A program made the position numbers and the translations under genes. Below, one piece after another: positions 18,531 to 26,347 of a stretch of DNA of 64,000 bases. Where the stretch lies: the NCBI GenBank assembly GCA_900541985.1, contig UQLX01000004.1, positions 47,938 to 111,937 on the forward strand, read 5' to 3'. Each line of letters opens with the position of its first letter. The stretch's first letter is position 1. The notes below the pieces were generated by a model. It did not search any database, was not told the DNA's origin, and saw nothing but the letters and a program-made list of their open reading frames with translations. The stretch is from an uncultured Blautia sp. (lineage in GTDB: Bacteria > Bacillota > Clostridia > Lachnospirales > Lachnospiraceae).

Positions 18531-19892
18531 TTATTTAAGGCAATATTTTGTATGGAGCAGATGATGTGCTATATGACTGTTTGGCTCCTCCAGAAACTCC
18601 TCATAGATCTTTTTGATCGCAGGATTTTCATGGGATTTCCGATAGGTAAGCTCACGGTCATGGGCAAAGGTTGCAGCTCTTCTGTTGGCATAGGCTGCCT
18701 CTCTGTCTGTATCCATAAGAAGCTTCGGCTGACCGCCTCCGCTGACACATCCCTCCGGACAGGTCATCACTTCGATGAAATGAAGATCCAGAGTTCCGTT
18801 CTTTACTGCCTCCAGAACCGGGATCACATTTTTCAGTCCGGTTACAACTCCAACCTTCAGATCCAGATCGCCTACTTTTATCACAGAAGTACGGAATCCC
18901 TCTGTTCCACGAACAGCTGTTACCTCAAGATCCGGAATCGGCTGTCCGGTCACAAGCTCATAACCTGTACGAATAGCCGCTTCCATAACGCCGCCGGTAA
19001 CACCGAAAATAGTTCCGGCGCCGGTATACAGACCCAGAGGCTGGTCAAATTCCTGATCCTCAAGAGCGTCCCAGTCAATTCCCATATCCTTGATAAGCCA
19101 CGCCAGATCTCTGGTGGTAATGGCAACATCCACATCACGGAAACCACTGTCTTTCATTTCCGGACGCTCGCTCTCAAACTCCTTACAGGTACAGGGCATT
19201 ACAGAAACGCTGAAAATATCTTCGCCTGTTTTGCCTTCCAGCTGCGCTCCGTATGTTTTGAAAATAGCTCCGCCGATCTGCTGCGGACTTTTTGCCGAGG
19301 ACAAATGATCGGAAAGCTCCGGATAATTATTCTCAAGGAATTTTACCCAGGCAGGGCAGCAGGAAGTGAACATCGGAAGAACGCCTCCCTCTGTTACACG
19401 CTTTACAAGTTCCGTGCCCTCTTCCATAATGGTCACATCTGCCGGGAAATTGGTATCGTACACCCGGTCAAATCCCAGTGTGTGAAGAGCTGCAGATAAT
19501 TTACCGGGTGTCAGAGTTCCCAGATCTGCGCCAAACTCTTCTGCAATAGCAACACGAACTGCCGGTGCGCACTGTACAATGGTAAATTTATTTTTATCTG
19601 CAAGAGCTTCTTTCACCTTATCCAGATTGCAGACTGCATATGCTGCGAAAAGAGGCTCCTGAACAGAATCCGGAATATTTCTTTCTTTTTTTACTCTGTC
19701 ATAGGCTTTTTTTCCATGGGTCAGAATGGATACATAAGATTTACATTTCTGCACACACTGTCCGCACATCACGCATCTGTCTGTATCGATTGTCTGAGGC
19801 TGTCCCTGCTCTCCTACAATGGCATAGGCAGGACAAACTTCTGCACATTCACGGCAGCCCGTACAGAGATTCTGATCAATTGCTACTATCAT
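18531..19892 (-). CDS. hydA2: [FeFe] hydrogenase subunit of an HDCR-type complex
   Basis: 453 residues. Two [4Fe-4S] ferredoxin motifs at the N-terminus (CTGCRECAEVC, CVMCGQCVQKC) lead to the H-cluster domain with L1 TSCCPAW (about residue 183), L2 MPCTCKEFE (about 235) and L3 EVMTCPEGCVSGGGQP (about 375). L2 has Cys where many hydrogenases have Ala. It lacks the long N-terminal ferredoxin extension of bifurcating HydA. Last gene after fdhF and two hycB-like genes, the arrangement of hydrogen-dependent CO2 reductase, where it would oxidise H2 and feed electrons to formate dehydrogenase, or run in reverse. Cytosolic; no signal peptide. Confidence 0.88.
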   Translation of the reverse strand: MIVAIDQNLCTGCRECAEVCPAYAIVGEQGQPQTIDTDRCVMCGQCVQKCKSYVSILTHGKKAYDRVKKERNIPDSVQEPLFAAYAVCNLDKVKEALADKNKFTIVQCAPAVRVAIAEEFGADLGTLTPGKLSAALHTLGFDRVYDTNFPADVTIMEEGTELVKRVTEGGVLPMFTSCCPAWVKFLENNYPELSDHLSSAKSPQQIGGAIFKTYGAQLEGKTGEDIFSVSVMPCTCKEFESERPEMKDSGFRDVDVAITTRDLAWLIKDMGIDWDALEDQEFDQPLGLYTGAGTIFGVTGGVMEAAIRTGYELVTGQPIPDLEVTAVRGTEGFRTSVIKVGDLDLKVGVVTGLKNVIPVLEAVKNGTLDLHFIEVMTCPEGCVSGGGQPKLLMDTDREAAYANRRAATFAHDRELTYRKSHENPAIKKIYEEFLEEPNSHIAHHLLHTKYCLK

Positions 19893-19907
19893 GAATTTTG
19901 TCCTCCC

Positions 19908-20471
19908 TTATCTCCAGTCTTTTGTCAGAAGCAGTGACTCTGCTGCCCTGATATTTTTTTCTTCCCGTTCCGCTTCCGGATCCACCAGTCTGAGAGCCTG
20001 ATGAGGACAGACTCTTACGCAGGCCGGTCCGCCTTCGATTCCTGCACAGAGATCGCATTTGGATGCAAAGACTTTTGGCTCCTCAGCCATCGGCTGAGCC
20101 ACCAGGCGTCCGTCTTTCGCATAAGGAAGAAGCGCAATCGCTCCAAAAGGACAGGCCTGCATACAGTCCTTACAGCCGATGCATTTTTCTGCATCTACAA
20201 TCACCTGATGGTCGATCCTGCTGATGGCCCCCTTGCTGCATGCATTCAGACATGGCGCGTCCTCACAGTGCTTACACTGAATCGGCATACATCCCTGCTC
20301 AAATCTGGTCAGGAACAGTCTTGGGGTTACGGGAACCGTTACGGTTCCCACTGTATTTCCAACATGATTGCTTTTGCGGTTATGAACGGTAAAACAGGCC
20401 ACCTCACAGGCTTTGCAGCCAGTGCATTTGGTGCTGTCTCCCACCACAAAAGATCCGATTTCTTTTTTCAT
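19908..20471 (-). CDS. hycB: Four-cluster ferredoxin subunit, HycB-like (second copy)
   Basis: 187 residues with four [4Fe-4S] binding groups: CTGCKACEVAC (residue 16), CKHCEDAPCLNAC (about 65), CIGCKDCMQAC (about 97) and CDLCAGIEGGPACVRVC (about 138). This is the HycB/electron-wire type found between formate dehydrogenase and hydrogenase. It sits 13 bp after the first hycB-like gene and 15 bp before hydA2. HDCR from acetogens also uses more than one HycB-like subunit. Symbol given by role rather than proven orthology. Confidence 0.85.
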   Translation of the reverse strand: MKKEIGSFVVGDSTKCTGCKACEVACFTVHNRKSNHVGNTVGTVTVPVTPRLFLTRFEQGCMPIQCKHCEDAPCLNACSKGAISRIDHQVIVDAEKCIGCKDCMQACPFGAIALLPYAKDGRLVAQPMAEEPKVFASKCDLCAGIEGGPACVRVCPHQALRLVDPEAEREEKNIRAAESLLLTKDWR

Positions 20472-20484
20472 TGATTATGACCTC

Positions 20485-21024
20485 CTATTCCTGCGGATGC
20501 GTTTCCCGATACGCATTTCTGGCAGCTTCCATACGTTTCCGTTCCATGGCATCTCCCAGTTCCTCCTCTGTTACAAGAGTCAGTGCTTCTGTAGGACAGA
20601 CTCTTACACAGGCAGGCCCTCCCGGAAGTCCGTAGCAAAGGTCACATTTGTTTGCCACTTTTTTCTCAGATCCGTCCGCCTGAACTTTTCCCGTCTGTAC
20701 TGTCATATTAATAGCACCAAATGGACAGGCATCCATACAGGATTTACAGCCCATGCATTTATCTGTGTCAATGACAATACAGTGATCTTTCTGGGAAATC
20801 GCCCCCACCGGGCACACTGCCATACATGCCGGATTTTCACAGTGCTTACACTGTACCGGAACACTTAAGCGTGCTGTTTTTACCATATGAAGCTTCGGAT
20901 TAAAACTATAGGAATCCGGATCCACCTCAAAGATATGCTTTCCCTCATGTGCCACCACGCATCCGATCATACAGGTGCGGCATCCGATACAAAGGTCAGG
21001 GTTCCCTTTTACAAAGTAATTCAT
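20485..21024 (-). CDS. hycB: Four-cluster ferredoxin subunit, HycB-like (first copy)
   Basis: 179 residues with CIGCRTCMIGC (residue 12), CKHCENPACMAVC (about 59), CMGCKSCMDAC (about 90) and CDLCYGLPGGPACVRVC (about 127), four [4Fe-4S] sites. It resembles the neighbouring 187-residue protein enough to suggest duplication. The start codon overlaps the fdhF stop by 4 bp, so it is translationally tied to the formate dehydrogenase and is probably its direct electron partner. Confidence 0.87.
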   Translation of the reverse strand: MNYFVKGNPDLCIGCRTCMIGCVVAHEGKHIFEVDPDSYSFNPKLHMVKTARLSVPVQCKHCENPACMAVCPVGAISQKDHCIVIDTDKCMGCKSCMDACPFGAINMTVQTGKVQADGSEKKVANKCDLCYGLPGGPACVRVCPTEALTLVTEEELGDAMERKRMEAARNAYRETHPQE

Positions 21025-23210
21025 GATTCTGCCCCCTTTCCTGTATCGATACCCATCTGGGCGCGGATATCATCATACAATTCCATCACATGGCGCTCTG
21101 CCCATTCCTGATCCTGGATTTTTTCTACACGACAGGCACAGTATTTGTACTCCGGAGTGTTGCTGACAGGATCCAGCTTGGCTGTTGTCAGCTCGTTGCA
21201 GGCTCCGATCCACCACTGATAGGTCATATAGGTTGCGCCGGGTTTTACCCTGTCTGTAGGAAGGCATCTGGTAATACAGTAGCCTCTCTTGGAAAGGATC
21301 TTAACCAGCTCGCCTTTTTTCAGGTTCATCTTCTCGCAGTCCTGGGTATTCATCTGTACCCAGCCCGGCTCGTCCTCCAGATTGCGAAGGGTACGGCAGT
21401 TTCCGGTCATAGTACGGACAGAATAATGTCCTACCTCACGGACAGTGGAAAGTGTCATCGGATACTGGTCGTTTTCCAGTTCCACCGGCGGATGCCAGTC
21501 TGTACCATAGAACAGTGCCTTGTGATCTTTTGTGGCAAAGATTCCATCCTTATGAAGATACGGGGTTCCTTTGTCTTCCATGGATTTGTCGCGGCAGGGC
21601 CACTGAATACCGCCGTATTTCTCAATTTTTTCGTAGGTAGCTCCGGTAAAGCTCGGACAGAGATCGATCATTTCATTCCAGATCTCCTCTGTATTTTTAT
21701 AATTCATAGGATAGCCCATAGCTGTGGAGATATCGGCAATGATCTGCCAGTCCGGACGCATATCGCCTTCCGGTTCGATCAGCTTGCGGACTCTCTGGAA
21801 GCCACGGTCTGCACAGGTATAAATGCCCTCGTTCTCTCCCCACGCAGTGGCAGGAAGAATCACGTCTGCATAAAGACCTGTTTTGTTCATATAGATATCC
21901 TGCATAACAACAAAATCGCATTTATCAAGAGCCTCTCTGACTTCTGCCAGATCAGGATCTGACTGCGCCGGATCTTCTCCGAATATGTAGTATGCATGAA
22001 TCCGTTTCTTCTCATCTTTCTCGTGAAGGATCCGCTCCGGCACATGAGTGATCGGACAGCCTACCTTATCGGACAGCGGAACGCCCCATGCCTTTTCAAA
22101 TTTTTCACGGATCTCCGGTACAGTTACATTCTGATAACCCGGATAGGAGTTTGGAAGAGCGCCCATATCGCAGGCTCCCTGTACATTGTTCTGTCCACGT
22201 ACCGGACCGATGCCCATAGACGGACCGCCAAAGTTTCCGGTCATCAGTGCAAGGTTTGCAAGCCCTTTGACCACATCCACTGCCTGTGTAAACTGACAGA
22301 CACCCATACCATAAAGGATCATGGCAGGTTTGGTAGTGGCGTACATTCTTGCTGCCCTGCGTATTTCATCTGCCGGAATGTGTGTGATCGGTTCTGCATA
22401 TTCCGGTGTGTATTTTTCAATCACCTTCAGGAATTCATCAAATCCCTTTGTGTGTCCTTCGATAAATCTGGTATCTGCCAGTCCCTCATTCCAGATCACG
22501 TTAGCCATCGCATTTACCAGGGCAAGGTTTGAACCTCCCTTAAGCTGCAGATGGATGTCTGAAATACGTGCGGTTTCTGTCACACGTGGATCTGCACAGA
22601 TAATCTTCATTCCCTTCTGTCTGCCGCGGACAATACGTCTTGCAACGATCGGATGGGAATCTGCTCCGTTATAACCGAAGCAAAGTAAACAGCCTGCATC
22701 CTCGATCTCCGGGATGCCCATTGACATTGCGCCTGAACCTAAAGAATACAGTAGACCCGCTACCGAAGGCGCATGTCATATTCGTGCGCAGTGATCGACA
22801 TTATTAGTACCGATGCACGCGCGCATAAATTTTTGCATAAGATAATTGGCCTCATTGCCTGCTCCTCTGGCAGATCCTGTTCCCATAATAGAATCCGGGC
22901 CGTATTTCTCCTTGATTTCTCCCAGGCGTTTCGCTACATAGGAGATTGCCTCCTCCCATGAAACCTCTACGAGAGGTGATTTCTTTCCGCCTTTACGGAT
23001 CATCGGCTTACGAAGACGTTTCGTAAGAATCTGGGGATCATTCAGATAATCCCAGCCGTAATGACCTTTCAGACAGAGGGTTCCTGCATTGGTTCTTCCA
23101 TCTGCAGGGACTGCTTCCACAATCTTGTTTGCTTCCGTATCGACTGTGAACATAATCTGACATCCTGCTCCGCAATATGCGCAGGTTGTCTGGACTTGTT
23201 TTAAAGCCAT
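21021..23210 (-). CDS. fdhF: Selenocysteine formate dehydrogenase catalytic subunit (in-frame UGA)
   Basis: 729 residues if UGA at 22776-22778 is read as Sec (residue 145). The frame is open on both sides: ...NNVDHCARI-U-HAPSVAGLLYSLGSGAMSM..., matching the Sec loop of E. coli FdhF. The N-terminal [4Fe-4S] site is CAYCGAGCQIMF...LCLKG; the molybdopterin domains follow, with GFGYN-like FGYNGADSHPIVARRI and a C-terminal MopB dinucleotide-binding domain. Sec ligates Mo or W and takes part in CO2/formate interconversion. First gene of fdhF-hycB-hycB-hydA2, with its own promoter; no NAD-binding subunit is present, so electrons go to ferredoxin-like subunits. GGAGGGAACAG precedes the ATG. Confidence 0.95.
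22728..22778 (-). promoter_or_regulatory. Bacterial SECIS element in fdhF
   Basis: The mRNA directly after the UGA can form a perfect 7-bp base stem, UGCGCCU with AGGCGCA, and an upper hairpin GGUAG-CGGGU-CUACU whose loop shows the GGU seen in SelB-binding hairpins. It sits within 51 nt of the UGA, as in known fdhF genes. Confidence 0.75.
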
Positions 23211-23279
23211 ACCTGTTCCCTCCTAACTTGAAATATTGACTACTGATTTCCTATCTGTTTGAGCTAAATTCTCGTTTAT

Positions 23280-23308
23280 ATTTTAACATTGTTGTCTTTG
23301 TTTTACAA
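23280..23308 (-). promoter_or_regulatory. Promoter of the fdhF operon
   Basis: Minus-strand TTGTAA (23303-23308), 17-bp spacer, TAAAAT (23280-23285) with a TG just upstream of the -10. It leaves a leader of about 65 nt before ATG 23210. Confidence 0.6.
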
Positions 23309-23329
23309 GAATTCTGCCACATAAAATTA

Positions 23330-23361
23330 GGGAAAATGCCGAAAACATTTCGGATTTTCCC
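23330..23361 (-). terminator. Hairpin after mobB
   Basis: GGGAAAAT-CCGAAA / TTTCGG-ATTTTCCC near-perfect stem, followed on the minus strand by TAATTTT and on the plus strand by TGTTTTTT. Placed directly after the mobB stop, it separates the mob/moe genes from the fdhF promoter. Confidence 0.65.
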
Positions 23362-23368
23362 TGTTTTT

Positions 23369-23881
23369 TCATTTGTTTGTACTAACTTCAATCAGAATTT
23401 CTGCTGCTTTTTTGATTTCATCCAGACCTAAAACCGGAATTTCCGGCAGTCTCAGTTCCGTATCTGTAACAAGAGCCAGAAGCGTTTTTGCATCACAGAC
23501 ACTCCTTTTGGAAACTCCCTTCCGTACCAGCTCAAATTTTGGAAAAAGGGAATCTTTCATTCCTTCCAGCAGAATAAAGTCCGCTTCAGGAAAAAATCCC
23601 ATCAGTTCCTCCACATCTGCCTCCGGCTGCTTTTTTACCACCTGCCACTGTCCCCTGGAAAAAACACAGGTTCCATATGCCCCTGCCTGCTGCAGCCGAT
23701 AAGTATCTGTCCCTTCCCTGTCTGCCTGGAACTCGTGGCCGTCATGCTTAATTACCGCAACACGATATCCTCTTTTGGTAAGTTCCGCTACCAGCTTTTC
23801 CAGAAAGGTGGTTTTGCCGGAATTTTTTACGCCGCTTACCGCCGCCACAAAAGGCTTCTCCGTTTTTTTCACAGCATCCAT
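23369..23881 (-). CDS. mobB: Molybdopterin-guanine dinucleotide biosynthesis adapter protein
   Basis: 170 residues with a P-loop, SGVKNSGKTTFLEKL (about residue 16), and HDGHEFQADREGTDTYRLQQAG, typical of MobB, a GTP-binding helper of MobA in making the guanine dinucleotide form of the cofactor used by formate dehydrogenases. Start overlaps the end of moeA by 13 bp. Third gene of mobA-moeA-mobB and directly upstream of fdhF, which needs the product. Confidence 0.92.
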   Translation of the reverse strand: MDAVKKTEKPFVAAVSGVKNSGKTTFLEKLVAELTKRGYRVAVIKHDGHEFQADREGTDTYRLQQAGAYGTCVFSRGQWQVVKKQPEADVEELMGFFPEADFILLEGMKDSLFPKFELVRKGVSKRSVCDAKTLLALVTDTELRLPEIPVLGLDEIKKAAEILIEVSTNK

Positions 23882-25080
23882 ACTGCCACCTGCTCCCCGG
23901 CTTTTACGTTTTCCTTTCCAGCCGGAATGTCCAGAAGGCAGTTACATCCCCGTAAAGTGCCGATTGCACCTGAGGAAAAAATCCCCTGTGGAAAGGAAAC
24001 CTTTCCATCTTTGTACACCGCTCTGACAAACCGCCGTACCCGGCATCTTTTTTCAAAATCCACCTCCATGATCCCCCGGCGCATTTCCATGGCAAATACA
24101 GGATCTCCGGTCATTACCTCCAATGCCGGACGCAGAAGAAGTTCCAGATTTGCCATTGCCCCAAAAGGATTTCCAGAAAGGGAAAGAATCAATGTATTCC
24201 CATATACAGAAAAAATCGTAGGAGTTCCAGGCTGGAGGCGAATCCTCCAGAATATTTTTTCTGCTCCAAGGATCTCCAGTGCTCCGTGAAGAATATCTTT
24301 TTTCCCTACAGACACACCGCCGGTGGTAATAATAATATCCGCATCTTCTGCCGCTTTTTTCAGTTCTTCTGCCAGCCCTTCCTCACTGTCAGCACAGTGG
24401 GCTACCGACTTGGGAGGCACACCCAGTTCACAAAGGCGCGCGGAAACCATCATCCCATTGGAATCATAGATTTTTCCCGGCTTCAAAGGCTTTCCCGGCT
24501 CACAAAGCTCATCTCCGGTAGTCAGTACCCGTATCACCGGTTTACGGTAAACCTCTATCTCTGTGCGACCGATGCCGGAAAGGATTCCCTGCTCTGCAAA
24601 GGTGATCCGGGAGCCTTTTTTCAGAAGAAGGCTCTCTTTTTTGTAATCCTCTCCCTGAAAGCAGTAATTATCCCATGGCTTCTGGCTCTTGTAGATTTCC
24701 ACCACATCCTCGCCATAATCCGTATCTTCCTGCTTAACCGCCGTATCCGTTCCCTGCGGAAAAGGAGCTCCTGTCATGATCCGATATGCTTCTCCCGGCT
24801 TCGCCTGAAACGATTGGCCGTCATCTCCCGCATAAATACAGCCTGCCACCTGAAGTCTGGCCGGATTTCCACGAACAGCCCCCCGTATGTCTTCTGCCCG
24901 GACCGCATAGCCATCCACAGGAGAACGCGAAAAAGGCGGATTGTCTATCCCGGCATAAACATCCTCTGCAAGACAGAATCCCCCTGCCTCTCTTACTTCC
25001 ACTTTTTTTGTATCTACGATCCTCTTTGCCCGCTTTTCAATTTCCTCCAAAGCATCCTCAAGCAAAATTCCCTCTCTCAT
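23869..25080 (-). CDS. moeA: Molybdopterin molybdotransferase
   Basis: 403 residues. MoeA inserts molybdate into adenylylated molybdopterin. Seen: NPPFSRSPVDGYAVRAEDI near residue 50, IMTGAPFPQGTDTAVKQED near 100, GDELCEPGKPLKPGKIYDSN near 190, ITTGGVSVGKKD near 250 and LSGNPFGAMANLELLLRP near 310, all family hallmarks; the C-terminal domain IV is present. Overlaps mobA by 4 bp and mobB by 13 bp. Because the only visible molybdoenzyme in the window is fdhF, it probably serves that enzyme; tungsten as the metal cannot be excluded. Confidence 0.95.
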   Translation of the reverse strand: MREGILLEDALEEIEKRAKRIVDTKKVEVREAGGFCLAEDVYAGIDNPPFSRSPVDGYAVRAEDIRGAVRGNPARLQVAGCIYAGDDGQSFQAKPGEAYRIMTGAPFPQGTDTAVKQEDTDYGEDVVEIYKSQKPWDNYCFQGEDYKKESLLLKKGSRITFAEQGILSGIGRTEIEVYRKPVIRVLTTGDELCEPGKPLKPGKIYDSNGMMVSARLCELGVPPKSVAHCADSEEGLAEELKKAAEDADIIITTGGVSVGKKDILHGALEILGAEKIFWRIRLQPGTPTIFSVYGNTLILSLSGNPFGAMANLELLLRPALEVMTGDPVFAMEMRRGIMEVDFEKRCRVRRFVRAVYKDGKVSFPQGIFSSGAIGTLRGCNCLLDIPAGKENVKAGEQVAVWML

Positions 25081-25781
25081 CTTTCGTTCCTCTTTTCCAT
25101 ATACGTTAAAAGTTCCCGGTAATCCTCCGGCGTATTAATGTTTTGAATCTGCCATTCCTCCACGAAAATCCGGCAGGTGTCATACCCCCATGCATCAAGA
25201 ATCCGAAACACCGGCGCGGAAGCTTTTTGTATCTGTTCTCCAATAAAGTCCGCCATACAGACAGGATAAATCCCCATCAGGGGCTCATTCCGTTCTCCAT
25301 GCACCGCCAGCAAAGGTTCCCCGGCATTGCCGCCCGCTCTTTCATACCCAAAATGTCTGAAATCTTCAGTATCCACTGCGTCCAGTCTGTCCTCATGAGC
25401 AAGGAGCAAATCTTCCAGCATCTTCACCGGAAGCTGAGGCACATCCACCGGAAGCACCAGACAATAGGGAGTGTCCATGGCCTTCATGCAGGCATGAAGC
25501 CCGCCTAACGGCCCCCGTTCCCGGTAAATATCAGAAACCACCTGGATATGTATGCTGCTTTTTGTTTTTTCATTTCGGAAAACACATTCTCCGGTATCGT
25601 GACCAGAAACATAAGCCTCCCGGATTCCCAGTTTCTCCGCTTTTTTTATCTGGCAGTCCAAAAAGCTTTCTCCATCCAAAAGAAGCTCTGCCTTGTCCTT
25701 TCCCATCCGACTGCTTTTTCCGCCGGCCAGGAGAAGAAGAGAATAAAGCTCTGCCCTGTTTATTTTCTGTTTTTTTCTCAC
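25077..25781 (-). CDS. mobA: Molybdenum cofactor guanylyltransferase
   Basis: 234 residues with the nucleotidyltransferase opening SLLLLAGGKSSRMGKDKAELLLDG, and LVLPVDVPQLPVKMLEDLL near residue 115. MobA links GMP to molybdopterin to make the guanine dinucleotide cofactor. The start appears to be GTG at 25781 with AAAGGTGAT about 9 nt ahead. First gene of mobA-moeA-mobB. A relaxed C-terminal half compared with E. coli MobA is normal in Clostridia. Confidence 0.88.
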   Translation of the reverse strand: MRKKQKINRAELYSLLLLAGGKSSRMGKDKAELLLDGESFLDCQIKKAEKLGIREAYVSGHDTGECVFRNEKTKSSIHIQVVSDIYRERGPLGGLHACMKAMDTPYCLVLPVDVPQLPVKMLEDLLLAHEDRLDAVDTEDFRHFGYERAGGNAGEPLLAVHGERNEPLMGIYPVCMADFIGEQIQKASAPVFRILDAWGYDTCRIFVEEWQIQNINTPEDYRELLTYMEKRNER

Positions 25782-25856
25782 TGTAATGTATCACCTTTGT
25801 TTATAAATCTGTACGGTCTGATGATTTTCCTGTGCACAAATACTTTTTATCTTTTC

Positions 25857-25862
25857 AGTATA
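25857..25862 (-). promoter_or_regulatory. Extended -10 element upstream of mobA
   Basis: Minus-strand TGC-TATACT, an extended -10, about 75 nt before the mobA start; no clear -35. About 30 bp further upstream lies the palindrome TTATACTAGTATAA (25888-25901), which could be an operator. Confidence 0.4.
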
Positions 25863-26141
25863 GCAAAAACCAAGTTTCTGCTATTCGTTATACTAGTATA
25901 AATCTTTTTTTCATACATGTATACAAATAATTGTAAAAACGCCATAATATTTGATATTATAATTAAAAACAGATACTTTTCAATCATTATCCAATGAACT
26001 TAAACGCAAAATTATGGAGAGCAATGATTTATGAATATTGTAGAAATAACAAACGATTTAGAAAAAAGAAATTCGCAAAAAAGGATACTCTTTTATTCAG
26101 GTTAAAACTGTACAAATGGGAAAATATGAAACCTATGACAA

Positions 26142-26147
26142 TATAAT
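26142..26147 (+). promoter_or_regulatory. -10 element of the holin-like toxin transcript
   Basis: TATAAT on the plus strand, about 70 nt before the toxin start codon; no convincing -35. The leader that follows contains CACCTATTCCG...CGGAAGGTG, which would fold over the ribosome binding site. The rest of 25863-26141 shows AT-rich sequence and only short unrecognised open frames. Confidence 0.4.
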
Positions 26148-26215
26148 ATACTTACCCGGGGAGCCGGGGACGTGCTCTCACCTATTCCGAGACCTTACGG
26201 AAGGTGGTGATTATT

Positions 26216-26304
26216 ATGAGTACATATGAAGAATTAAGCTTAATCGTAAGCGTTGCTTTACTGATTGTAGCTATTCTGAATCTTACACATAAAACAGAGC
26301 CTGA
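26216..26304 (+). pseudogene. Small holin-like toxin gene, apparently one base short
   Basis: From ATG 26216: MSTYEELSLIVSVALLIVAILNLTHK, a single membrane helix with the N-terminus characteristic of putative holin-like toxins of type I toxin-antitoxin loci. The frame then continues without a stop through the downstream terminator and into the opposite-strand asd gene. One extra A in the A4 run at 26291-26294 would give ...THKNRA and a TGA at 26302, the expected 29-residue peptide. The upstream hairpin (about 26179-26206) hides GGAAGGTGGTGAT, fitting translation control. No antitoxin RNA could be placed with confidence. Confidence 0.55.
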
Positions 26305-26347
26305 CTCCCTGTTTTGTACAAGGGTGTCAGGCTCTCTTTCTTCTTTT
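26296..26347. terminator. Bidirectional terminator between the toxin locus and asd
   Basis: Stem AGAGCCTGAC(T/A)CCC with GGG(T/A)GTCAGGCTCT and a loop of about 12 nt; the plus side ends in TTTCTTCTTTTTT and the minus side in GTTTTA. Serves asd on the minus strand and the small toxin transcript on the plus strand. Confidence 0.85.

Noticed and set aside
26024..26146. Short plus-strand frame starting MIYEYCRNNKRFRKKKF, about 40 codons
   Set aside because: No good ribosome binding site, no recognisable family; probably chance in AT-rich DNA.
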